Assembly (NCBI RefSeq): GCF_002355855.1
Contig: NZ_AP017655.1
Location: 248,001 to 312,000 of the forward strand
Direction: 5' to 3'
DNA: 64,000 nucleotides
Source of the DNA: Sphingobium cloacae
Lineage (GTDB): Bacteria; Pseudomonadota; Alphaproteobacteria; Sphingomonadales; Sphingomonadaceae
Within the stretch, counting starts at the first letter, position 1. Every line of letters starts with the position of its first letter. Both the position numbers and the translations under genes were made by a program. The notes beneath the pieces are model-generated. The model was not told the origin of the DNA. It made no database searches and saw only the letters and a list, made by a program, of their open reading frames with translations. Below are positions 1-8,880 of this stretch, one piece after another.

Positions 1-82
1 ACTGGGCCATACGCGCTTCGAAAACGTCTCGTCGTTCGGCGAGCAGGGATAGAAGGTCACGGTCGTCGGGCGATGCGATCAT
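1..82 (-). CDS. Hypothetical protein, 3' part cut off by window edge
   Basis: Only the first 27 codons are visible; the gene runs off the left edge. The ATG at 82 is preceded on the minus strand by GGAG about 8 bases upstream, which supports it as a real start. The visible N-terminus is charged and helical-looking, with no signal peptide. Too little is present to name a family. Confidence 0.4.
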   Translation of the reverse strand, partial: MIASPDDRDLLSLLAERRDVFEARMAQ

Positions 83-330
83 ACAAGATTCTCCACGGTG
101 GATCGGCGACGGGGACGCGCCTCCGCGCGAGCGCCCGGTGCCGTTGTTCGACCGGCGGATGATGGATCCGGATCCCGGGAAAGCCTCGGACGTGCGGCGC
201 GGTCAGGCCTGGGCGCCGTCCGAGGCGGGCAGGCGCGTCATCAAGGTGCCGCCATGCAACAGGAATCGAATCGCCAGCATGCCTTTGGTCATGCCCTCAG
301 GGTAACATCCCCTCATTGGGGCAACCACGA

Positions 331-759
331 CTATCGACCGTTCTGCCCCGGCACAGGTCCAGGCTGTGTGACCTTGACGATTGTCAGCCTGCGCTCGTGC
401 CCGTCGCGGTCGGGCCAGAGGATCGAACCGCCTTCGCGCAGCCCGATCAGACCTGCGCCGGTCGGGGTCAGGATCGACAGACGTCCGGCCGCGAAGTCAG
501 CCTCGCCCGGCCAGACGAGTTCGACGATGTGCGGCATCCCGCGCGATTCATCGACGAACTCGACACGCGCATGCATGGTCACGACGTCGCCCGGGATCTT
601 CGCCGCGTTATAGATCGTCGCGCGCGTGATCTCCTCGAGCAGCAGGCCGCTCACCTCGGGGTTGCGGTCCTCCGTCCGCAGGGCGAGGTCCGAGAGAGCA
701 TCGGCTTGCGTATCGATCATGTGAACGGGTGGGCGGGCCACGTGCTTCGGACTGGTCAT
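331..759 (-). CDS. Rnk-like nucleoside diphosphate kinase regulator (GreA/GreB C-terminal domain)
   Basis: A 142-residue protein. Its second half (about residues 50-125) carries the FKBP-like GreA/GreB C-terminal fold, with the pattern S-[I/L]-L-T-P-x-G-x-G-L-I-G-L near residues 95-107 followed by a glycine and a W-P pair. Rnk-family proteins bind RNA polymerase through this domain but lack the coiled coil that enters the secondary channel, so they compete with Gre factors instead of stimulating cleavage. The N-terminal part is short and not well conserved. A weak AGGAAG lies upstream of the start. It stands alone, with about 300 bases free of genes downstream on the plus side. Family call is confident; the precise role is inferred. 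Confidence 0.8.
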   Translation of the reverse strand: MTSPKHVARPPVHMIDTQADALSDLALRTEDRNPEVSGLLLEEITRATIYNAAKIPGDVVTMHARVEFVDESRGMPHIVELVWPGEADFAAGRLSILTPTGAGLIGLREGGSILWPDRDGHERRLTIVKVTQPGPVPGQNGR

Positions 760-1063
760 GACAAGGGCTTCCTGTGGAAAGGCACGCCGACCGACAAGGA
801 GGCGACGGCAGATGAGGCGATGGAGTTTGTGCCCCGAGTTCGGGCACGAAGCGCCGGAACCCGGGGCTAAATGCCCGCCATAAGCTGGCCCGCGTGATGA
901 CGGTTCCGGACAAGGAGACCGCGCATTTGCATGACGGGCAGAACATGTCCTGCCCGGTGCCTGGCGTCAACGTCGACGTGATAGCAAACGCTTGTATCCC
1001 CGCGTGATGCGCTTGCGAGATGTCGCGCGAGACAAATGCGACGCTCCTTGCTACCTGCTAACA
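760..1063. other. Intergenic stretch between Rnk-like gene and MreB paralogue
   Basis: About 300 bases between two divergent genes. It should hold both promoters. I see no tRNA, no long inverted repeat and no convincing coding frame; the short open frames here lack codon structure and family signatures. An in-frame TTG at 992 could extend the downstream MreB-like gene by 24 residues, but that extension looks unlike MreB. Confidence 0.5.
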
Positions 1064-2065
1064 GTGGCTTCACACTTTTCCTGGAAGCGGCCCGAACTCG
1101 CGATTGATTTCGGGACCGCCAATCTGCGCGTCATCGGCCGCGACGAGGGTATCATCCTCGACGAACCGTCGCTGTGCTGCTTTGCGCATATCGATACGGC
1201 ACCCAGCCTCCATGCCGCAGGCATAGCGGCGCAGGCGATGGTCGATCGGACGCCAGGCAAGCTCCAGATCAGGCGGCCGCTGGCGCGCGGCGTGCTTCAG
1301 GACATCGATGCCGCGACGCATTTGCTGCGCTACGCCGTTCGCAAGGCGCGTGGTCGCAAGCATTTTCGCGCACCCCATGCCATGATCGGCGTGCCCGCCG
1401 ATGCCACACAGGCGGAACGCGGAGCCCTGATGACGGCGGCACACGATGCCGGTCTCGGTTCGGTACGGCTCGTCGCCGAACCCTTCGCTGCCGCGCTCGG
1501 GGCCAGTCTTCCGATCGACGCCCCGACCGGTACAATGATCGTCGAGTGCGGTGCCGGTACGACCGAAGTCGCGGTGCTGTCGCTCGGCGGCATCTGCGTG
1601 ACACGTTCGGTGCGTGTCGGCGGCGCAACGCTCGACAAGGCGATCGCCGACCATCTACATTTCAAGCACAAATTCCTGGCCGGCGAGCTGACCTCGGAAC
1701 AGCTCAAGCTGGGCTACGCCGAAAATCGTCGCAACGATGCGGCGAAAGACGAGACGATCGAAGTCAAAGGGCGCAGCCTCGCGACCGGACTGCCGGCTGC
1801 CTTGGCACTGCCGCTCACTGAACTCGATCGGGTCGCCGAGAAGCACTTTCAGCAGATCATTGATGCCGTTCGCGAGGTGCTGGGCGGAACACCTCCCGAA
1901 CTCAGCCAGGATATCCATGAGCGCGGCATCATTCTTACGGGCGGGAGCGCGGCAACTCCGCTGCTCGGCGCCATGATCGGGTCGGAAACAGGACTTGCCG
2001 TCGCAGTCGCGGACGAGCCGGCGCGCTGCGTAGCGCGGGGGCTACATCAAATGCTGTTCGACTAG
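1064..2065 (+). CDS. MreB/Mbl-family actin-like protein, divergent second copy
   Basis: About 333 residues with the MreB/Hsp70 ATPase fold: phosphate-1 motif A-I-D-F-G-T-A-N-L near the start, a G-V-P-A-D-A-T-x-A-E-R connector, phosphate-2 region [12 protein letters not shown], and adenosine motif I-L-T-G-G-S near the end. The canonical MreB lies 6 kb away in the rod operon, so this is a paralogue. It differs at key spots: phosphate-2 reads C-G-A-G where MreB has I-G-G-G. I chose the GTG at 1064 because it gives the usual short leader before the phosphate-1 loop; the ribosome site there is weak, and a TTG at 992 in frame is the alternative. It is not in an operon with mreC or mreD, so its function may differ from rod morphogenesis. 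Confidence 0.8.
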   Translation: MASHFSWKRPELAIDFGTANLRVIGRDEGIILDEPSLCCFAHIDTAPSLHAAGIAAQAMVDRTPGKLQIRRPLARGVLQDIDAATHLLRYAVRKARGRKHFRAPHAMIGVPADATQAERGALMTAAHDAGLGSVRLVAEPFAAALGASLPIDAPTGTMIVECGAGTTEVAVLSLGGICVTRSVRVGGATLDKAIADHLHFKHKFLAGELTSEQLKLGYAENRRNDAAKDETIEVKGRSLATGLPAALALPLTELDRVAEKHFQQIIDAVREVLGGTPPELSQDIHERGIILTGGSAATPLLGAMIGSETGLAVAVADEPARCVARGLHQMLFD

Positions 2066-2363
2066 GTGTGTTGCGGCAGCAGCCTGCCTGAAAGGGCGAT
2101 CTTCGTCCTTTGGACCCCGCGTTCAAACTGGTAGATTTGGTTGGCGTCATGGCCTGCTTGCGTGCCCACCGGGTAGCAATCCATGCGCTATTTCAATGGC
2201 CCCCAAGATCATTTTGAGCGAACCGCGGCTCACGACGCGCGCATAACGGCTCAATCACTTCAGACCGCTCGGAAGGGAAGGGAGAGGGAAGGAAGCGGAG
2301 GCAGCGGGCTGACGATTTTCAAAGGCGCTACTCCCTCGACCGCAGCATGGAAGTCGGCAGCCG
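2066..2363. other. Gene-free stretch before AlpA-like gene
   Basis: About 300 bases downstream of the MreB paralogue. No coding frame with family features, no tRNA and no strong hairpin followed by a T run was seen. It may hold the AlpA-like gene's promoter. Confidence 0.4.
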
Positions 2364-2597
2364 ATGCGATCGGACATCGCGATGCCTAATCTGCTGGCAT
2401 TTTCCGATCTGAAGGCGAAGGACATTCCTTTCACCCGCCAGCATGTGGCACGCTTGATCAAACAGGGGCGCTTTCCCGTGCCGATCAAACTGGGCGTGGG
2501 CACAAACCGCTGGATAGCGTCCGAGATCGATGATTGGTTGGACCAGCGAAAGGCCGCCCGGGATGAGGCTCTGGCGTCGAGGCCAGGAATCCCATAG
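2364..2597 (+). CDS. AlpA-family phage-type DNA-binding regulator
   Basis: A 77-residue protein of the AlpA/excisionase type: a helix-turn-helix reading F-T-R-Q-H-V-A-R-L-I-K-Q-G-R-F-P-x-P-I-K-L-G, followed by a short wing and the closing W-x-x-x-E-I-D-x-W motif. Members usually switch on prophage or island integrases. No integrase is adjacent, although tRNA-Lys, a common attachment site, lies 330 bases downstream. This suggests a leftover of a deleted island. The start at 2364 has a GGAAG about 12 bases upstream; an in-frame ATG at 2382 is the alternative. Confidence 0.75.
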   Translation: MRSDIAMPNLLAFSDLKAKDIPFTRQHVARLIKQGRFPVPIKLGVGTNRWIASEIDDWLDQRKAARDEALASRPGIP

Positions 2598-2924
2598 CCA
2601 ATTTTCACGATAGCGGACCGCACGTCCGCCAGTTCCGAGTGGTGTGCAGACACGTCCTTCATTCGGAGCGCCGCCTGCGAATCAGCTTCCGCGAACAGCA
2701 TAAGACTCGTTCCCAGGCTGGGGCTGAATGCCTCAAGCCGCCACTTGCATGACGGTTTTTGTGGTTGGTGGACGCGAACAAGGCGTCACTCACAGGAACA
2801 TTCTTAAACCTCTGGGAGCCTAGCATCACGTTAAATCTGCTGCACACTTTGCTGCACACTTTTGGAATTCAAGCGCGACGCTTGCCGAATGCTAAGTTCA
2901 AGTCATTGATTTTATCGGAGTTTT
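2598..2924. other. Integration-scar-like spacer with short repeats beside tRNA-Lys
   Basis: This gene-free stretch lies on the 3' side of tRNA-Lys. It has a perfect tandem 12-base repeat (2839-2850 and 2851-2862) and an 11-base copy of the tRNA 3' end with its CCA (2765-2775, compare 2924-2934). Base composition is lower in G+C than the neighbours. These would fit arm-type and core-type recombination sites of a lost island, but the repeats are short and could be chance. Confidence 0.35.
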
Positions 2925-3000
<76 letters not shown>

Positions 3001-3121
3001 ACACTCTCTTTCGGATCCCTCGGAAGGGCATGCTCCGTCGTGAGGTCGGCCGGTTAGCAACGATCCCAGCGGCTTGCAAACATAAAATGACGCGGTGCCG
3101 AAAATATTCCGGCCTGCGCTT

Positions 3122-4234
3122 CTAGGACCAGTTGCCTTCCGGTGTTCGCCGCCGGTTGGAACGATCGACGCTCATGACGATGCCGACGCAGAGCATCACG
3201 GTCAGCATCGACGAACCGCCATAGGACATGAAGGGCAGGGGAATGCCCACCACCGGCGCCAGCCCCATGACCATCATCAGATTGATCGCGACATAGAAGA
3301 AAATGGTGGTGGTGAGGCCCGCCGCGACGAGGCGGGCGAATTTGTCCTGCGCGCGCAACGACACGCGGATGCCCCAGCGGAACAACAGCATGAAGCCGCA
3401 GATCAGCAGGATGCCGCCGACCAGTCCCCATTCCTCCGCCATGGTGGCGAACACGAAATCGGTGTGGCCTTCGGGCAGATAATCCAGATGGCTCTGCGTT
3501 CCTTTCAGGAAGCCCTTGCCGAACATGCCGCCCGATCCGATGGCGATCTTCGATTGGCTGATGTGATAGCCCGCGCCCAGCGGATCGCTTTCCGGGTCGA
3601 GGAAGATGAGCACCCGTTTCTGCTGATAGTCATGCAGGAAGCTGAAGGCGATCGGGATGACCGCCGCCAGCGTCAACGCCGACCCGATGAACAGCCGCAG
3701 CGGCAATCCCGCGAGGAACATGACGGTGATGCCGCCCGCCGCGATCATCGTCGCGGTGCCCAGATCGGGCTGGATCAGGACCAGCGCCCACGGCACCCCG
3801 ATCAGCACCAGCGCGGGCCAGATCGCGTTCCATCGGCGAATTTCCCCGACCGAAAGCAGGGCATAAAATCGCGCCACGGCCAGCACGATGACCGGCTTCA
3901 TGAACTCCGAAGGCTGAAGCTGCATGAAGCCGAGATTGATCCATCGCTGGCTTCCCCCAGCCACGCCGCCGACCAGTTCGACCACGATCAGGGCGATCAG
4001 CACGGCCGCATAGGCGGGGAAGGCGAAATGGGCGAAGGTTTCCACCCTGATCCGGCTGAGGACCAGCGCCATCACCGAGAAGATGACGAAGCGTATGATC
4101 TGGTTGATCGCCCATGGCGTCATGCTGCCGCCCGCCGCGCTGTAGAGGACGACGGTGCCGAAAGCAGCGATCGCCAGCAGCAGCACCAGCACGCGCCATG
4201 GAAATTCGGCGAGAGGCTTGGGGACGATGCTCAT
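3122..4234 (-). CDS. rodA: Rod shape-determining glycosyltransferase RodA
   Basis: A 370-residue SEDS-family polytopic membrane protein. RodA polymerises lipid II glycan strands in the elongasome, working with PBP2. The N-terminal short cytoplasmic segment is followed by about ten hydrophobic segments. Family signatures are visible: the Q-P-D-L-G-T loop about residue 155, the Y-x-x-x-Q-S-x-I-A-I-G-S-G-G-x-x-G-K-G segment, the P-E-G-H-T-D-F-V-F-A loop, and the C-terminal G-I-P-L-P-F-x-S-Y-G-G-S-S. Length is normal. Its start overlaps the mrdA stop by four bases (ATGA), so the two are translationally coupled as the last genes of the mreB-mreC-mreD-mrdA-rodA operon. Confidence 0.97.
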   Translation of the reverse strand: MSIVPKPLAEFPWRVLVLLLAIAAFGTVVLYSAAGGSMTPWAINQIIRFVIFSVMALVLSRIRVETFAHFAFPAYAAVLIALIVVELVGGVAGGSQRWINLGFMQLQPSEFMKPVIVLAVARFYALLSVGEIRRWNAIWPALVLIGVPWALVLIQPDLGTATMIAAGGITVMFLAGLPLRLFIGSALTLAAVIPIAFSFLHDYQQKRVLIFLDPESDPLGAGYHISQSKIAIGSGGMFGKGFLKGTQSHLDYLPEGHTDFVFATMAEEWGLVGGILLICGFMLLFRWGIRVSLRAQDKFARLVAAGLTTTIFFYVAINLMMVMGLAPVVGIPLPFMSYGGSSMLTVMLCVGIVMSVDRSNRRRTPEGNWS

Positions 4235-6291
4235 GGCGCGCCTGTCGGGCTCGATGCGGGAGGCGGCGCGTCGCCATCTTCTTCCGCCGGCGTGGCCGCG
4301 GGCGCGGCGGCGTTTGCGGCCTGCGTCGCATTGCCGGCGGCAGAGGCGGGGACTTCGCCCTTCTCGATGGCCTTGGAAAGGCGGAAGGCGGCGGTTTGCC
4401 GCGCCAGCCGCTCGGCGGGCGTTCCGCCCCAGCCCTTTTCCAGCGTTTCCAGCTTCTCCATCGCTTTCTTCGGGTCGAAAAGATAGGACAGGGTGTCGGC
4501 GCAGATCATCGGCGCGTCCTCGATCCGGTTGACGTGGCCGCCATGCTCGATGATGCAGCCCACCGCATAGCGCGGATTGTCGAACGGCACAAAGCCCTGG
4601 AACAGCGCATGGTCGCGCAGCTTGAAGGGCAGGGAGGCATTGCCGCGGACCCCGCCCGCGCGCTCGGCCATGGTGATGCGGCGGACCTGCGCCGTGCCCG
4701 TCTTGCCCGCCAGCAGCACGCCGGGAATGTTGATCCGCGCCGCGCCGCCGGTTCCGCCGCCGTTCACCACCGCGCTCATCGCGTCGCGGATGACGACGAG
4801 ATGGTCTTCCGAAGCGCCGACCGATTCCGGCGCGGGCCGCTCCGCGTCAAGGATGAAATTGGGCATCAACTGCCGCCCGGTCGCCAGCCGCGCCGCCATG
4901 ACGGCCATCTGCAACGGATTGATGAGCATATAGCCTTGGCCGATCGTGGCGTTGACGGTGTCGTACACCTGCCAGGACTGGCCGTATTTTTTCAGCTTCC
5001 ATGCCGGATCGGGCACCGTGCCATAGCTTTGGCTGGGGAAGGGCAGGTCGAATTTCTGCCCCATGCCCACGCGCCGGGCCATGCTGGCGATGCGGTCCAT
5101 GCCGATGCGCTGGGCCATCTGGTAGAAATAGATGTCGCAGCTCTGGGCGATGGCCGTGCGCATGTTCACCGCGCCATGGCCACGCCTTTTGTGACAGTGG
5201 AACAGCGTGTTGCCAACCCTGATCGCGCCCGCGCAGCCCACCGTCTCGGACGGATGCACGCCCGCTTCCAGCAGCGCGAGCGCCACCATGGGTTTGACTG
5301 TGGAGCCTGGCGGATACAGCCCTTGCAGCGTCTTGTTGCGCAGGGGGACATGGTCGTCCTTCGACAGCATGTCCCATTCCAGATGGCTGATGCCGTCCGA
5401 AAAGCTGTTGGGATCGAAACTGGGCATGGACGCCATGGCCAGCACATCGCCGTTGCGGCAATCCAGGATGACCACCGATCCGCTCTGCGTGGCGAGGCGG
5501 CGGCCCGCATATTCCTGCAATCCCGCGTCGATGGTGAGGCGGATGGTGTTGCCGGGTATGTCCGGGCGCGTGGTCAGTTCGCGCACGATCTTGCCGCGCG
5601 CGGTGACTTCGACCCGTTTGGCGCCGGGCTTTCCGGTCAGTTCCTTGTCGAACGCCCGTTCCAGCCCGTCCTTGCCGATCTTGAAGCCGGGGGTGATGAG
5701 CAGCGGGTTCTTGCGTTCCTCATATTCCTTTGCGGACGCCGCGCCGACATAGCCCAGCAGATGCCCCACCGATGCGCCCGCCGGATAATAGCGGGAAAAG
5801 CCCTGGCTCGGCGCGACGCCGGGCAGGTCGGGCAGGCGCACGCTGACCGCCGCATATTGATCGTAGCTCAGCTTGTCGGCGACCTGCACCGGGCGGAAGC
5901 CGGGGGATTTCTCCAGCTCCTCCTTGATCCGCTCGATCTCCTCCGCTTCCAGCGCCAGCAGCTCGGCCAGGTTGCGTATGGTGGCGTCGGCATCCTTGAC
6001 GCGCTCGGGGATCAGGTCGACGCGGAAATCGGTGCGGTTATTGGCCAGCGGCCTGCCGTTACGGTCGATGATCCACCCGCGCCGCGGCGGAATGAGCGTC
6101 AGGTTGACGCGGTTGCTTTCGGAAAGAAGGTTGTATTTCTCGTTCTGCGCCACGCTGATCCACGCCATGCGCCCGGCGAGCATCAGGCCGAAGGCGCCTT
6201 GCAGCCCGCCCACCACCATCGCCCGTCGCGTGAAGGTGAAGGTCTGGGTGGCTTCGGTGACGATCTTGCGCTTGGACCGGATGAATTTCAT
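4231..6291 (-). CDS. mrdA: Peptidoglycan D,D-transpeptidase PBP2 (MrdA)
   Basis: A 686-residue class B penicillin-binding protein that cross-links peptidoglycan during cell elongation. One N-terminal hydrophobic segment follows a basic start. A dimerisation/pedestal region comes next, then the transpeptidase domain with the active-site S-T-V-K box, the S-C-D motif and the K-T-G-T-A-Q box, in that order. The C-terminal tail, rich in Ala and Pro after the last motif, is longer than usual. The start at 6291 is chosen because it overlaps the mreD stop (ATGA) and opens with the usual basic leader; upstream codons in the same frame are just mreD read out of frame. Confidence 0.96.
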   Translation of the reverse strand: MKFIRSKRKIVTEATQTFTFTRRAMVVGGLQGAFGLMLAGRMAWISVAQNEKYNLLSESNRVNLTLIPPRRGWIIDRNGRPLANNRTDFRVDLIPERVKDADATIRNLAELLALEAEEIERIKEELEKSPGFRPVQVADKLSYDQYAAVSVRLPDLPGVAPSQGFSRYYPAGASVGHLLGYVGAASAKEYEERKNPLLITPGFKIGKDGLERAFDKELTGKPGAKRVEVTARGKIVRELTTRPDIPGNTIRLTIDAGLQEYAGRRLATQSGSVVILDCRNGDVLAMASMPSFDPNSFSDGISHLEWDMLSKDDHVPLRNKTLQGLYPPGSTVKPMVALALLEAGVHPSETVGCAGAIRVGNTLFHCHKRRGHGAVNMRTAIAQSCDIYFYQMAQRIGMDRIASMARRVGMGQKFDLPFPSQSYGTVPDPAWKLKKYGQSWQVYDTVNATIGQGYMLINPLQMAVMAARLATGRQLMPNFILDAERPAPESVGASEDHLVVIRDAMSAVVNGGGTGGAARINIPGVLLAGKTGTAQVRRITMAERAGGVRGNASLPFKLRDHALFQGFVPFDNPRYAVGCIIEHGGHVNRIEDAPMICADTLSYLFDPKKAMEKLETLEKGWGGTPAERLARQTAAFRLSKAIEKGEVPASAAGNATQAANAAAPAATPAEEDGDAPPPASSPTGAP

Positions 6292-6815
6292 GCCATCACG
6301 CGCCAGCGGTCGATCCGCGCGCATTGCCGCACGACGAAGGGAAAGAGCAGGATCGTCCAGAGCATCTGCGGCGCCACCAATATCAGCTTGATTTGCCCTC
6401 CGCCGGTGATGTGGGCAAAGAACATGCCCCCGGCCAGGCAGAAGATAATCGCGACCGCCGCGATAAGCCAGTCCTGCCGATAGCCGCGCCACACCATTCG
6501 ATGCTCGATGGCGTCGATGCCGATCAGCATCACCGTCCACAGGCACATGGCCGATCCGATGGGCTGTCCGCTCAGCATGTCGTCGAACAGGCCCAGCGGC
6601 AGGCCGATCCATGCCCGCCACAGTTCGGGCCGCATCAGCCGCCATGCGAGCAGGACCAGCAGGCCGAAGGGCGGCATGGACGGAAATTGCGCGATCACCG
6701 GCAGGGCGGTGATCATCGACCCCAGCAGGACGGTGATGACCGGCGTGCCGTTCAGGCGAAAGCGGGAGGGGTAGCGGCCCAGCCGGGTGGCATGGTGCAG
6801 ATGCCGGTCGATCAT
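6288..6815 (-). CDS. mreD: Rod shape-determining membrane protein MreD
   Basis: A 175-residue protein with about five hydrophobic membrane segments and the MreD pattern G-L-P-L-G-L-F-D-D-M-L-S-G-Q-P-x-G near residue 75. MreD is an inner-membrane part of the elongasome that balances MreC activation of PBP2-RodA. Its start overlaps the mreC stop and its stop overlaps the mrdA start, both by four bases. The position between mreC and mrdA is the usual one in alphaproteobacteria. Confidence 0.93.
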   Translation of the reverse strand: MIDRHLHHATRLGRYPSRFRLNGTPVITVLLGSMITALPVIAQFPSMPPFGLLVLLAWRLMRPELWRAWIGLPLGLFDDMLSGQPIGSAMCLWTVMLIGIDAIEHRMVWRGYRQDWLIAAVAIIFCLAGGMFFAHITGGGQIKLILVAPQMLWTILLFPFVVRQCARIDRWRVMA

Positions 6816-7726
6816 GGAGCCGCCGCATTGTCGGCGGCGGGCGCTTCGGGCTGGGCCGCCCCGTCCGCTTCGGACCGGGTCACCACCTGTTCGAAGGCGC
6901 GTTCCACGATCACGGCGTCGACGCGCGAGGGGTTGGCGAGCGGGACGCCATAGGCGATCTCGCCCTGCACGCGCACGACCACCGCGACGGGAATGTTGGG
7001 CTGGTAGATGCCGCCGATGCCCGACGTGACCAGCAGGTCGCCCGGCTTGAACGGATTGCGCCCGGCGGAAAGAGCGCGGATTTCCAGCGTCCCGTCGCCC
7101 AGCCCCGTGGAGATCGCCGGGATATTGTCGTTGGCGCGCCGCACCGGCACGATATTGCTGCCGTCCGCCAGCAGCAGCACCTCGGCCGTGTTGGGCGTGG
7201 TGGTGAAGACGCGGCCGATCAGTCCTTCGGGCGCGCGCACCGGCATGCCCGGCTTCACCCCCTGCCAGCTTCCCGCGTTCAGCCGGGCGAAGCGCCGCGC
7301 GCTGCTGGAAGAGGAGCTGATGAGCCGGGCCGCCAGCACCTCGCTCTGGTCCTCGTCCACCAGTTTCAACAGTTTCTTGAGGCGCGCATTTTCCTGGGCG
7401 ATGGCCTTGGCTTCGATGATGCGGTTGCGGTCCGCTTCCACCTGCCGTCGCAGCGCGACATTCTGCGTGCCCGCGCGCCAATAGGCGGCCAGCACCTCGT
7501 CGACGGAAGCCACGCCGCTCACCATATGGCGAAGCCCGGTGGAGACCGGGCGCGTCAATTCGGCCGTGCCGGTGCGGATGGCGGCAAAGCCGGTGGGATC
7601 GAATATGGCGACAACCACCAGCAGCAGGCCGACGACCGCGCCGGTCACCGCCACGACATAGCTGGCGAACAGGCTATATTGCGCCTTCCGGTTATGGCCG
7701 GGGCGTCGGCTGGTTGGCCGCGCCAT
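6812..7726 (-). CDS. mreC: Rod shape-determining protein MreC
   Basis: A 304-residue bitopic protein: one N-terminal membrane segment at about residues 20-45, a coiled-coil stretch around residues 75-110 (repeated A-x-x-x-N-x-x-L-K-x-L pattern), then a periplasmic double beta-barrel with G-x-x-G-M-P-V and L-L-V-T-S-G-x-G-G-I-Y motifs. It activates PBP2 in the elongasome. The C-terminal Ala/Pro/Glu tail is low complexity. It lies 18 bases after mreB on the same strand. Confidence 0.95.
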   Translation of the reverse strand: MARPTSRRPGHNRKAQYSLFASYVVAVTGAVVGLLLVVVAIFDPTGFAAIRTGTAELTRPVSTGLRHMVSGVASVDEVLAAYWRAGTQNVALRRQVEADRNRIIEAKAIAQENARLKKLLKLVDEDQSEVLAARLISSSSSSARRFARLNAGSWQGVKPGMPVRAPEGLIGRVFTTTPNTAEVLLLADGSNIVPVRRANDNIPAISTGLGDGTLEIRALSAGRNPFKPGDLLVTSGIGGIYQPNIPVAVVVRVQGEIAYGVPLANPSRVDAVIVERAFEQVVTRSEADGAAQPEAPAADNAAAP

Positions 7727-7744
7727 TCCTTGTTCCCCTGTGCC

Positions 7745-8794
<1,050 letters not shown>

Positions 8795-8880
8795 TTATCC
8801 TGTTCAGCCTGCCCTTGACCGACGAAAAAAAGCTGGGCTGTGGGTCGCGGAAAGCGTTCGCTTGGGCTAGTCATTGGTTA

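Noticed and set aside
992..1063. TTG-start extension of the second MreB
   Set aside because: The added 24 residues do not resemble MreB leaders; GTG 1064 fits better, though its ribosome site is weak.
4114..6483. Very long open frame on the plus strand, antisense to mrdA
   Set aside because: It mirrors the high G+C codon pattern of mrdA and rodA on the other strand and has no domain features.
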